DNA of 20,879 bases from Clostridiales bacterium (lineage in GTDB: Bacteria > Bacillota > Clostridia > Lachnospirales > WQUN01). Where the stretch lies: positions 1 through 20,879 of the forward strand of contig JAISRJ010000189.1 in NCBI GenBank assembly GCA_031273705.1. The letters run 5' to 3'. The position numbers were made by a program, and so were the translations under genes. The notes beneath the pieces are model-generated. The model searched no databases. It was not told the origin of the DNA and saw only the letters and a program-made list of their open reading frames with translations. Below, piece by piece: positions 9,060-16,006 of the stretch. Each line of letters begins with the position of its first letter. Position 1 is the first letter of the stretch.

Positions 9060-9524
9060 TCAGAATTTGATTCCGTCCGCCGTTGGTTTTATAAGCAGTG
9101 TGAATATTAAAGCGATAAATAAACCAATCGGTATAGTGGATAAGTGAAGCAAATGGGAAAACAACAAGTAGTCGTGAGATTCGACCGGATTAAAAAAATT
9201 ACAGAGGAAACTGCCGATCGCGACTATAATTACGCAGACCAGAATAGCTAAAAAAGTCATGAGGCCGAATTTTCTTTTGCGTTTAGACCAGTTAGCGTTT
9301 GTGCAACGGCACCAATATACAAAAGGAAAGGCGACCCAAAAAGCGACGAAGGCAATCAAAAAGTAAATCAGTTGGTTAGTGTTTGCCCAATCTCCAAAGA
9401 TGTCGTTTTTGGAGAAATAGACTACAGCGGAATTTTGCGCCAAGTATCCGGACAAGAACGCCGCTCCGCCGAATAACAAGAAAATAGCTATAAAAACAAT
9501 CCATTGTCTTGACTTCAAGACCAT
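9060..9524 (-). CDS. Small four-helix membrane protein
   Basis: This 154-residue protein has four hydrophobic segments, near residues 9-29, 49-71, 88-109 and 127-146. A basic loop (about 76-87, with NWSKRKRKFG) separates helices 2 and 3, placing that loop and both termini inside the cell. The loop between helices 1 and 2, and the one between 3 and 4 (with NPVESHD), would face outwards. The start at 9524-9522 has AAGGAG upstream at normal spacing. It lies 40 bases after the lipoprotein gene and 56 bases before the tubulin-like gene. I recognise no enzyme or transporter motif. By context it is a candidate membrane anchor for the tubulin-like or Hsp70-like protein. Confidence 0.78.
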   Translation of the reverse strand: MVLKSRQWIVFIAIFLLFGGAAFLSGYLAQNSAVVYFSKNDIFGDWANTNQLIYFLIAFVAFWVAFPFVYWCRCTNANWSKRKRKFGLMTFLAILVCVIIVAIGSFLCNFFNPVESHDYLLFSHLLHLSTIPIGLFIALIFTLLIKPTADGIKF

Positions 9525-9564
9525 CGTCTCCTTAAAAAATTTTCTGGTAGTAAAATAAGCATAA

Positions 9565-11187
9565 CTAATAAATCAAGTACAGCAGCAGATTGGCGATGGT
9601 GTTATTCTGTGTGTCGGCATTTTCGGCGGCGCGGATCAGCCGGTCAAATAAATCGCTGACAGCCGCTTGCGTATAGCTGCCGAATAACTCCAAATTGTCA
9701 CTTTCTATATTGGAATATACCCCGTCATATAAGTATTGATTTATCCATTCGGGTTTTATATAAGCCACATTGTTTTTTATGCGTGCCGCTACTTTAAACC
9801 TGCATCCGGAATTTGAAGGAGCCGCCTCTCTAAGCTCGGATTTGTTTAGAAGCAGATTTAGCTTAATAGAATCATTTTCTTCTGATACGATTGCCGTACT
9901 GCCTTCGGCAATTTTTTCCGGTTCTTCGACGTTCAGCCATTCGTATTCGTCGCCGCCCGCCTTGACGGATACGTCCGCAGAAATTTCAATTGATAAATTC
10001 CTAGTGATATAATCGCCGCCCCAAAACTTAAAACCACGCAAAGGCAAATTAAGAGGCAGCTCGACAGTATTCTCAACCTTCATATTCGGGTTTATTTCCA
10101 AACACAGCGAATCTGAGAAATCTAGTACGTCCCGCTCCGTCGCCTGCAGCAAAACAGACTGCTGTTCTGAAAGCATTCGCAAAGGTCTGCTGTTCCAAGT
10201 GCCCACATTAATAACGGCTTCCACAGCTTCGGAAGGTAAATCATTGCCGTTTACATAGTTCATTACGGGCGGAGCGTCGGATTTTTTTCCGTTAAATACT
10301 ATTGACTCGCAGTCAATACCGGCATTTGAAAGGGACATTTTCAGTTCATCAAAATATTGCTCTACGTTATAAACGCCGCCCAAAACTAAAATGTAGAATG
10401 GACGGCCGCCTCCGGCGTCGTCGTCCGAGTTATAATGATTTTCATAATAATGCTCGCCGATAACGGTATAAACCGGTCCATCAAACGGAATCTTGCGCGC
10501 CAGAACACCGACGGCATTATTGGTGTCCTTAGAAAGATAGTCGGTAAGCCAATCTATGGCTTTATCTGTTTCAAACTTCGAGTCTACCAAGTCTGTAAAA
10601 ATAACTGAAACGCTATCTTCTTTTATGTATTTGAGGGTTTCAAATAAATAATAACCTGTTTCGTCATAGATTCTTTCCGGGTTTTTATCGACAATATCCT
10701 CATAATATTCTTTGTAAAGCTCCGCTCCACGCCCCGGCTGTTCAAAATACCATTCTACAGAATAAAAACCGGTTGTATCCCGCCTAAGTTTTGAGGCATC
10801 CGATAAATACACGCTTTCAGTTATTCGGTAAGGTTCAAAACCGTTATTGGTGTCATAGTTTTTTACATCAAACCTATAATATGATTTTGATTTACTATCT
10901 GTCAATGTATTGGCTGATTTAGAGGCGGTTGATAAAATTTCCGCTAACATAGAATCTTTATGAGCAGCAAATCCGTTCATGTATGAAGTCGCCTGTACAT
11001 AGAAATCGAATTGCATATTTGAGTCCGCCGTTTGGCGAGGTACCAAGTATTCTGCCGCTCTGGCCTGCCAAAAATCCTTTTCGTGGGGAATTAAATATTT
11101 GGATTTGCACCCCGATAGAGCAATCATTATTAATATTGGAAGAAAAAATATTCTTCTTATTTTAAGAAATTCGTGTATCTCGTTCAA
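9565..11187 (-). CDS. Lipoprotein with a vWA-like region, first gene of the operon
   Basis: A short basic N terminus, a hydrophobic stretch and the lipobox L-S-G-C (Cys27) mark a signal-peptidase II lipoprotein, so it should be anchored on the outer face of the membrane. Residues about 58-270 look like a von Willebrand A-type fold: strand FDFYVQATSYMNGF at 60-73 takes the place of the usual DxSxS metal site, VSVIFTDL is at 193-200, and RPFYILVLGG is at 262-271. The Asp and Ser expected at the metal site are replaced (V-Q-A-T-S-Y-M), so metal binding may be lost. Residues about 350-510 look like a second, beta-rich domain. The start is a TTG at 11187-11185: an in-frame stop lies just upstream, and no downstream start keeps the signal peptide. 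AGGGGG lies 11 bases before it, a rather long spacing. Confidence 0.72.
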   Translation of the reverse strand: MNEIHEFLKIRRIFFLPILIMIALSGCKSKYLIPHEKDFWQARAAEYLVPRQTADSNMQFDFYVQATSYMNGFAAHKDSMLAEILSTASKSANTLTDSKSKSYYRFDVKNYDTNNGFEPYRITESVYLSDASKLRRDTTGFYSVEWYFEQPGRGAELYKEYYEDIVDKNPERIYDETGYYLFETLKYIKEDSVSVIFTDLVDSKFETDKAIDWLTDYLSKDTNNAVGVLARKIPFDGPVYTVIGEHYYENHYNSDDDAGGGRPFYILVLGGVYNVEQYFDELKMSLSNAGIDCESIVFNGKKSDAPPVMNYVNGNDLPSEAVEAVINVGTWNSRPLRMLSEQQSVLLQATERDVLDFSDSLCLEINPNMKVENTVELPLNLPLRGFKFWGGDYITRNLSIEISADVSVKAGGDEYEWLNVEEPEKIAEGSTAIVSEENDSIKLNLLLNKSELREAAPSNSGCRFKVAARIKNNVAYIKPEWINQYLYDGVYSNIESDNLELFGSYTQAAVSDLFDRLIRAAENADTQNNTIANLLLYLIY

Positions 11188-11253
11188 TAAAAATCAATCC
11201 CCCTTCCCTTAGAAGTTCATCCATCTGCTGAAAAATATTGAAAATCCTTCACA

Positions 11254-11282
11254 ATTATATAGGAAATCGCGTTTTTATACAA
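11254..11282 (-). promoter_or_regulatory. Sigma-A-type promoter of the seven-gene operon
   Basis: On the minus strand, TTGTAT (11277-11282) and a perfect TATAAT (11254-11259) are separated by exactly 17 bases. Transcription would start near 11247, leaving a leader of about 60 bases before the TTG start of the lipoprotein gene. The next apparent transcription unit upstream ends at the spoIVA terminator, so this promoter should drive the whole run. No sporulation-type promoter is evident here. Confidence 0.7.
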
Positions 11283-11342
11283 GACGGAATATATGGCGGC
11301 TCTGGAAGTCAGCAAACCACCGCGAATCCCCAAAACAAGAAG

Positions 11343-11483
11343 CTATAGCAATTCCAGTTTGCCAAAATTTACAGTACCCGGAACGTTGCCTCCCTTGTCT
11401 CCTTTGCCATTATCATCGCCGATTGCCCGCGGAAGTTATCCCGTTAATGTGCCAAGCCGCTCTGACTGAGATAACTGATAACC
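11343..11483 (-). pseudogene. Possible decayed coding fragment with dockerin-like spacing
   Basis: One frame reads through 11483-11343 with a single internal TAA (11438-11436) and a terminal TAG. It gives 'GDDNGKGD' and then 'GTVNFGKLELL', which resembles the Asp/Asn-Gly and VNxxxLxLL spacing of a dockerin-type calcium loop. There is no start codon with a ribosome binding site. It may be the remnant of a lost surface-protein gene, or chance. Confidence is low. Confidence 0.2.
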
Positions 11484-11484
11484 T

Positions 11485-11517
11485 AAAAAAAACAAGCCCG
11501 GAAGAAAACCGAGCTTT
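11485..11517 (-). terminator. Rho-independent terminator of spoIVA
   Basis: On the minus strand AAGCTCGG pairs with CCGGGCTT (one G-T wobble) around a 7-base loop, and eight Ts follow at once. It lies 17 bases after the spoIVA stop. Confidence 0.85.
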
Positions 11518-11533
11518 GGGTGTGTCCGACCAT

Positions 11534-13012
11534 TCATAGTATAATGCAAATTAATCCGCCGGAGCCGTCGTTTATCATCTTCTGCAAGGTCTCCTGTAAT
11601 CTCATCTGAGAATCGTCGGGGATGCGGTACAGCTTACTCTGCAATCCGTCTTTAACCATGTCTGACATGGACTTTCCAAACATATTCAAATTCCAAACAT
11701 TGGAAGGATCCTGCGCCATCTCGTTGTTAAGATAGTTTATCAAATCTTCGCTCTGCTTTTCTGTGCCGACAATCGGTGAAATCTCCGTTTCTATATCCGC
11801 TCGAATCAAATGAATGCTGGGGGCGCTTGCCTTTATCCTCACCCCATATTTTGAGCCGTGTTTCACAATTACAGGTTCTTCCAGCTTCATTTCATCCAGA
11901 ACCGGGGTTACAATGCCATAACCTTTATGTTTTACTTCCTCCAAAGCGTATTTCACTTTATCATATTCGCGTTTAGCCTCGGAGAGCACCTTTATAATAG
12001 AAATTAACTGATACTCACCCGCGATATCCATACCTGTGGTTTCACTTAGTATTTTGTAGAACAGACTGTCGTCCACGGTTACTTCTATTTTTGCGGATCC
12101 TTCACCCAACAAAATCTTTTCTACATATGCTCTCTTTACATAGTCGTTTATTTCTATATTCCTTGTGGTATCCTTCAGCTCACGCAGCTTGAAAATATCT
12201 GTAAGCGAATTCTTCAGGGCACTGAGTATTTCCTTCTTTAACCAGTGGTCTAAAGATAAGGTTTCTATCCATTTGGGGAAGTTGATCTTTATTTCTTTTA
12301 CCGGGAATTCGTACAATAATTTCTCCATTATCCCGCAAATGTCCTCGGACTTTAACTGGGCGCAGTTGACCGGAATTGCCGGAACGCCATGCTTTGCCGT
12401 CAAGTCGGCGCAAATCTTATCGGTTTCCGGAGCATAAGGTTTTACGGTGTTAAGCAATATTACAAATGGTTTATTAATGTTTTGAAGTTCGCGAATAACG
12501 CGCTCCTCAGCTTCTATGTAATCCTCACGAGGAATATCCGTAATGCTGCCATCCGTAGTAATAACGAAACCGATGGTGGAATGGTCGGTGATAACTTTGC
12601 GTGTGCCTGTCTCCGCCGCTTCCACAAATGGAATTTTATCCTCCGACCAGGGCGTGGAGATCATGCGGGGTTCTTCGCCGTCCATATAACCAAGAGCGCT
12701 TGGTACCAGATAACCCACACAGTCTATCATGCGAACTTTGAATGAAAGATTGTCGTCCAGCTTTATTTCGACGGCGTCGCTGGGTACAAATTTCGGTTCT
12801 GTGGTCATAATGGTTTTACCCGCCGCACTCTGCGGAAGTTCATCCTTGGCGCGTTCTTTGCCGTATGTATTTTCGATGTTTGGGATAACCATAAGGTCCA
12901 TAAAGCGCTTAATAAATGTGGATTTGCCCGTTCTGACCGGACCGACAACCCCTATGTATATATCCCCGTTTGTGCGTTCGCTTATATCGCGATAGATGTC
13001 GTACTGCTCCAT
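11534..13012 (-). CDS. spoIVA: Stage IV sporulation protein A (spore coat morphogenetic ATPase)
   Basis: SpoIVA is made in the mother cell, binds the forespore surface with SpoVM and polymerises, on ATP hydrolysis, into the basement layer of the spore coat. This copy is 492 residues, the family's normal length. The N-terminal P-loop domain has Walker A GPVRTGKS (24-31) and a DCVG motif (97-100). A helical middle region follows, and the protein ends in the hydrophobic GGLICIIL tail typical of the family. The ATG at 13012-13010 has AGGAGG five bases upstream. It is a single-gene unit: its own terminator lies downstream and a candidate sigma-E promoter lies upstream. It places the organism among endospore formers. 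I see no truncation or missing motif, and identification is near certain. Confidence 0.97.
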   Translation of the reverse strand: MEQYDIYRDISERTNGDIYIGVVGPVRTGKSTFIKRFMDLMVIPNIENTYGKERAKDELPQSAAGKTIMTTEPKFVPSDAVEIKLDDNLSFKVRMIDCVGYLVPSALGYMDGEEPRMISTPWSEDKIPFVEAAETGTRKVITDHSTIGFVITTDGSITDIPREDYIEAEERVIRELQNINKPFVILLNTVKPYAPETDKICADLTAKHGVPAIPVNCAQLKSEDICGIMEKLLYEFPVKEIKINFPKWIETLSLDHWLKKEILSALKNSLTDIFKLRELKDTTRNIEINDYVKRAYVEKILLGEGSAKIEVTVDDSLFYKILSETTGMDIAGEYQLISIIKVLSEAKREYDKVKYALEEVKHKGYGIVTPVLDEMKLEEPVIVKHGSKYGVRIKASAPSIHLIRADIETEISPIVGTEKQSEDLINYLNNEMAQDPSNVWNLNMFGKSMSDMVKDGLQSKLYRIPDDSQMRLQETLQKMINDGSGGLICIIL

Positions 13013-13030
13013 CCTTACCTCCTATAAAAA

Positions 13031-13057
13031 AGTGTATGGGTACAATTCAATATATGA
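13031..13057 (-). promoter_or_regulatory. Candidate sigma-E promoter of spoIVA
   Basis: The minus strand has CATACACT (13031-13038), a full match to the sigma-E -10 pattern CATACAnT. TCATATA (13051-13057) lies upstream and is close to the -35 pattern. The 12-base spacer is slightly shorter than usual. spoIVA is under sigma-E control in Bacillus subtilis. The ribosome binding site AGGAGG (13018-13023) follows. Confidence 0.65.
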
Positions 13058-13128
13058 TTTAGGACACCGATCTATCACAATTAAATTTAATTTACCGCGT
13101 CAAAGTTTGCTCTTATGCGTTATTAAGC

Positions 13129-13160
13129 ACTTCCGCCCTTGTCCGGTAGTCGGGCGAAGT
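13129..13160 (-). repeat. Inverted repeat downstream of the isocitrate dehydrogenase gene
   Basis: ACTTCCGCCC (13129-13138) and GGGCGAAGT (13152-13160) pair with one bulged base around a 13-base loop. No T-run follows in either direction, so it is at best a weak terminator or an RNA-stability hairpin for the upstream operon. Confidence 0.4.
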
Positions 13161-13220
13161 CCAATGCCACGCCCTTATAGCCGTTTCACAAAGCAAGCCA
13201 AAAGAGGAAGCGGAAAATTG

Positions 13221-14366
13221 CTATAACTTCTTCATTACATACTCTGTCCACTCATACACGCTGGCTCCCAGCGGACGACCGGTTATCTCTATCGCTCTTT
13301 CTTTCATGCAATCATCTAACGCCCGATTTAATCGCTCAGATTGCCGCTCGAATCCAATATGACTCATAAGCATTGCGGCCGCACGCATAATACTGGACGG
13401 ATCCGCGTAATCTTCTCTACCTTCTTTTACCATGCGCGGCGCCGAACCATGTATTGCCTCAAACATTGCGTATTTCCGCCCAATATTCGCGCTCCCCGCC
13501 GTTCCCACTCCGCCTTGAAACTCGGCGGCTTCATCCGTTAAAATATCCCCGTACAGATTAGGCAGAACTAACACTTGAAACCCCTTACGCCGCTTAGGAT
13601 CTATCAATTTTGCGGTCATTATATCTATGTACCACTCATCGAAACTAATTCCGGGATATTCCTTCGCGATTGCTCTGCATATCCTCAAGAACTTGCCGTC
13701 TGTCGTTTTAATAACATTCGCCTTTGTAACGGCGGTCACACGGGTTTTATTGTTCGCCTTGGCATATTCAAAAGCGGCGCGAACGATTCTTTCGGTACCC
13801 TGCGTTGTGGCAATCGTAAAATCCACAGCCAAGTTCTCGTCAACCTCAAACCCTTTACTGCCCACCGCATAGGCGCCTTCGGTGTTTTCCCTGAAAAACG
13901 TCCAATCTATCCCCTGTTCGGGCGCCCTCACAGGACGCACATTCGCGAACAAATCCAGCTCCTTCCGCATTGCAACATTGGCGCTTTCAATGTTCGGCCA
14001 CGGTGATCCCGCTTCTGGAGTAGTAGTAGGTCCCTTTAAAATCACATGGCATTTCATAAGTTCCGCCAGCACGTCGTCAGGTATAGCCTTTGCGACCGCG
14101 GCGCGATTTTCAATAGTCAAACCCTCTATAACGCGTAAAACAACAGTTCCGGCGGCGATTTCATCCTTCAATAGAAATTCCATCAACCTCTTCGCCTGTT
14201 CGGTAATAACAGGCCCGATGCCGTCGCCGCCCACGATTCCGATAATAATACTTTCCAACGACCGATAATCCGTCGGCGCGTTATCCGACTTCATACGCTC
14301 TATTCGCCCAAGTTGCTCTAATAAAATCTTCTCAAACTTCTGTTTAGCGACCGATAATTTTTCCAT
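13221..14366 (-). CDS. Isocitrate/isopropylmalate dehydrogenase family, probably NAD-type isocitrate dehydrogenase
   Basis: It belongs to the beta-decarboxylating dehydrogenase family, which oxidises a 2-hydroxy acid with NAD(P) and releases CO2. Visible motifs are GGDGIGP (46-52), the acidic metal-binding segment with GDILTDEAAEFQGGVG, then SANIG and FEAIHGSAP, all diagnostic. At 381 residues it is somewhat longer than typical homologues because of an N-terminal extension of about 35 residues before the first strand. ATG 14366 has AGGAGA upstream and lies 12 bases after the Re-citrate synthase gene. That pairing favours isocitrate as substrate, giving 2-oxoglutarate for glutamate synthesis. 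Isopropylmalate or homoisocitrate dehydrogenase cannot be excluded by sequence reading, but no leucine or lysine pathway gene is next to it. The cofactor was not determined. Confidence 0.85.
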   Translation of the reverse strand: MEKLSVAKQKFEKILLEQLGRIERMKSDNAPTDYRSLESIIIGIVGGDGIGPVITEQAKRLMEFLLKDEIAAGTVVLRVIEGLTIENRAAVAKAIPDDVLAELMKCHVILKGPTTTPEAGSPWPNIESANVAMRKELDLFANVRPVRAPEQGIDWTFFRENTEGAYAVGSKGFEVDENLAVDFTIATTQGTERIVRAAFEYAKANNKTRVTAVTKANVIKTTDGKFLRICRAIAKEYPGISFDEWYIDIMTAKLIDPKRRKGFQVLVLPNLYGDILTDEAAEFQGGVGTAGSANIGRKYAMFEAIHGSAPRMVKEGREDYADPSSIMRAAAMLMSHIGFERQSERLNRALDDCMKERAIEITGRPLGASVYEWTEYVMKKL

Positions 14367-14378
14367 TGCTTTTCTCCT

Positions 14379-15749
14379 CTACTCTACAAAATGTTTAATA
14401 GCCTCATCCGCAACGCGCTCCAATTCGCTGTTTGTGATGGACGTAACACGACCCTCTGCATATTGTGTATCCACCCAGTTTTTAATCCGTTCAATCACCG
14501 GATGTTTCTTGTCGATTACATCGTCGCCCGTCAACTGATAATACTGATTAAACCAATGAGTTATCCCCGCTAAACCCGATGTACTGGAAACCGCTACATG
14601 ACTGTGGCGATTTAGAAATTTTTGAGTATCGAAAATATTATATATCTCTTCGTTTTTTAACATACCATCAGCATGTATGCCCGCGCGGGTGACATTAAAA
14701 TCCCTGCCCGCAAATGGAGTCATGGATGGAATAACATATCCAATCTCATTCTCAAAATACTCCGCAAGCTCTGTAATAACGGTTGTATCCATTCCATTCA
14801 GCCCGCCTCTAAGCTGAGCGTATTCCATAACCATAGCTTCGAGCGGGGTGTTTCCCGTGCGTTCCCCTATTCCGAAAAGAGAACAGTTGATTCCACCACA
14901 GCCGTACAGCCAAGCAAAAGAGGCGTTTGTCACTGCCTTATAAAAATCATTGTGCCCATGCCACTCCAACAATTCATGAGGCACGCCCGCATGATGCCGC
15001 AGGCCATATATAATCCCCTGTACACTGCGCGGAAGAACCGTTCCCGGATAAGTAACTCCATACCCCATCGTATCACAAGCGCGGATCTTTATAGGGACGC
15101 CGGTTTCTTCCATAAGCTTCATCAATTCCATAGCGAACGGCACAACAAAGCCGTAAAAATCAGCGCGCGTAATATCTTCAAAATGGCATCGCGGACGGAT
15201 TCCATAAGAAATGCAATCCCTTACAATAGATAGATAATGCTCTATAACCTTTCTTCGTGACATTTTCATTTTTAAAAAAATATGATAATCCGAGCAGCTG
15301 ACCAAAATACCGGTCTCTTTAACACCCATTTTTTTCGCTAATTCAAAATCCTTAGCCGACGCGCGAATCCAGCCCGTAATCTGCGGATAATCATATCCGC
15401 GTTCCATACATTTGCGGATTGCTTCTTGATCCCTTTTTGTGTAGAGAAAAAATTCGCATTGGCGCACAATACCGTTGGGTCCCCCCAGTTTATGCAGTAA
15501 ATCATATATATGTACTATCTGCTCTGTGGAAAAAGGCTCACGAGCCTGTTGCCCATCACGAAAAGTTGTGTCTGTTATCCAGATTTCATCCGGCATGTCT
15601 ATGGGCACTATTCGATGGTTAAAAGCGACTTTGGGAATTTCACTGTAAGTAAAAAGATTGCGATACAGATTAGGTTCGCTTACATCCTGCAATTGATATA
15701 TAGTTTCACGACGTTCTAAAAGATTGGTTTTTTTATTATACTCAAACAT
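14379..15749 (-). CDS. Re-type citrate synthase (homocitrate/isopropylmalate synthase-like)
   Basis: This 456-residue HMGL-like enzyme is expected to condense acetyl-CoA with oxaloacetate to (R)-stereospecific citrate, the clostridial replacement for ordinary citrate synthase. It has DTTFRDGQQ (60-68), the metal/catalytic motif of the family, and HGHND (264-268), the metal-binding HxHN-type motif. FGIGERTGNTPLEAMVMEY and GIHADG follow further on. The long N terminus before DTTFRDG and the residues EWHGHNDFYKAV fit the Re-citrate synthase branch better than NifV or LeuA. ATG 15749 is preceded by AGGAGGG at seven bases or so. The next gene, 12 bases on, is an isocitrate dehydrogenase, so the pair makes 2-oxoglutarate. 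A plain homocitrate or isopropylmalate synthase is the alternative. Confidence 0.85.
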   Translation of the reverse strand: MFEYNKKTNLLERRETIYQLQDVSEPNLYRNLFTYSEIPKVAFNHRIVPIDMPDEIWITDTTFRDGQQAREPFSTEQIVHIYDLLHKLGGPNGIVRQCEFFLYTKRDQEAIRKCMERGYDYPQITGWIRASAKDFELAKKMGVKETGILVSCSDYHIFLKMKMSRRKVIEHYLSIVRDCISYGIRPRCHFEDITRADFYGFVVPFAMELMKLMEETGVPIKIRACDTMGYGVTYPGTVLPRSVQGIIYGLRHHAGVPHELLEWHGHNDFYKAVTNASFAWLYGCGGINCSLFGIGERTGNTPLEAMVMEYAQLRGGLNGMDTTVITELAEYFENEIGYVIPSMTPFAGRDFNVTRAGIHADGMLKNEEIYNIFDTQKFLNRHSHVAVSSTSGLAGITHWFNQYYQLTGDDVIDKKHPVIERIKNWVDTQYAEGRVTSITNSELERVADEAIKHFVE

Positions 15750-15805
15750 AAATCCCTCCTCTTGTTGATTCTATAATCCGGGCTATATCTAAAGCTTACT
15801 CTCTT

Positions 15806-15834
15806 ATCATACTATAGATCGCAACGTTTTACAA
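15806..15834 (-). promoter_or_regulatory. Sigma-A-type promoter of the citrate synthase/isocitrate dehydrogenase pair
   Basis: On the minus strand TTGTAA (15829-15834) and TATGAT (15806-15811) are separated by 17 bases. It lies about 57 bases before the Re-citrate synthase start and directly abuts the tandem repeat array, with one repeat base shared with the -35 box. Confidence 0.65.
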
Positions 15835-15913
15835 CGCGCAAAAGTCCCTGTGTGCAAAAGTCCCTGTGTGCAAAAGTTCCTGTGTGCAAAAGTCCTTGTG
15901 TGCAAAAGTCCCT
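15834..15913 (-). repeat. Five tandem copies of a 16-bp unit
   Basis: The plus-strand unit is GTGTGCAAAAGTCCCT. Copies are at 15834-15849 (three changes at its edge), 15850-15865 (exact), 15866-15881 and 15882-15897 (one change each) and 15898-15913 (exact). There are no spacers, so it is not a CRISPR. On the minus strand each unit reads AGGGACTTTTGCACAC, which is the 3' arm and T-run of the carB terminator. The last copy is part of that hairpin. Confidence 0.9.
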
Positions 15914-15941
15914 GAACGAAAAGCCGGATTCGTTCAGGGAC
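15904..15941 (-). terminator. Rho-independent terminator of the pyrF-carB unit
   Basis: On the minus strand GTCCCTGAACGAA pairs perfectly over 13 bases with TTCGTTCAGGGAC around an 8-base loop (TCCGGCTT), followed by TTTT. It lies about 65 bases after the carB stop. The short T-run is repeated in the tandem units that follow. In the plus direction no T-run follows, which fixes the strand. Confidence 0.8.
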
Positions 15942-16006
15942 CAGTGGTATGACACTGATAAGGCAATTACATTTAAGTTAGCTGCATCAGACGTAATCCG
16001 GTGTTT

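Larger units (their letters stand above)
11188..11533 (-). other. 346-base intergenic region between spoIVA and the lipoprotein gene
   Basis: It holds, in transcription order, the spoIVA terminator (11485-11517), a coding-like but interrupted stretch (11343-11483), a sigma-A-type promoter (11254-11282) and a leader of about 60 bases for the lipoprotein operon. No intact gene is seen on either strand. Confidence 0.7.

Noticed and set aside
13067..13108. Sigma-A-type promoter starting TTGACG upstream of spoIVA
   Set aside because: The -35 is good but no acceptable -10 lies at 16-18 bases; only an AT-rich palindrome (13079-13092) is there.
13575..14006. 143-codon plus-strand frame inside the isocitrate dehydrogenase gene
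   Set aside because: It is the antisense shadow of a clearly conserved enzyme; the many other plus-strand frames were rejected for the same reason.
15834..15913. Tandem repeats as a CRISPR array
   Set aside because: Units are 16 bp and directly abutting with no spacers, and no cas gene is near.
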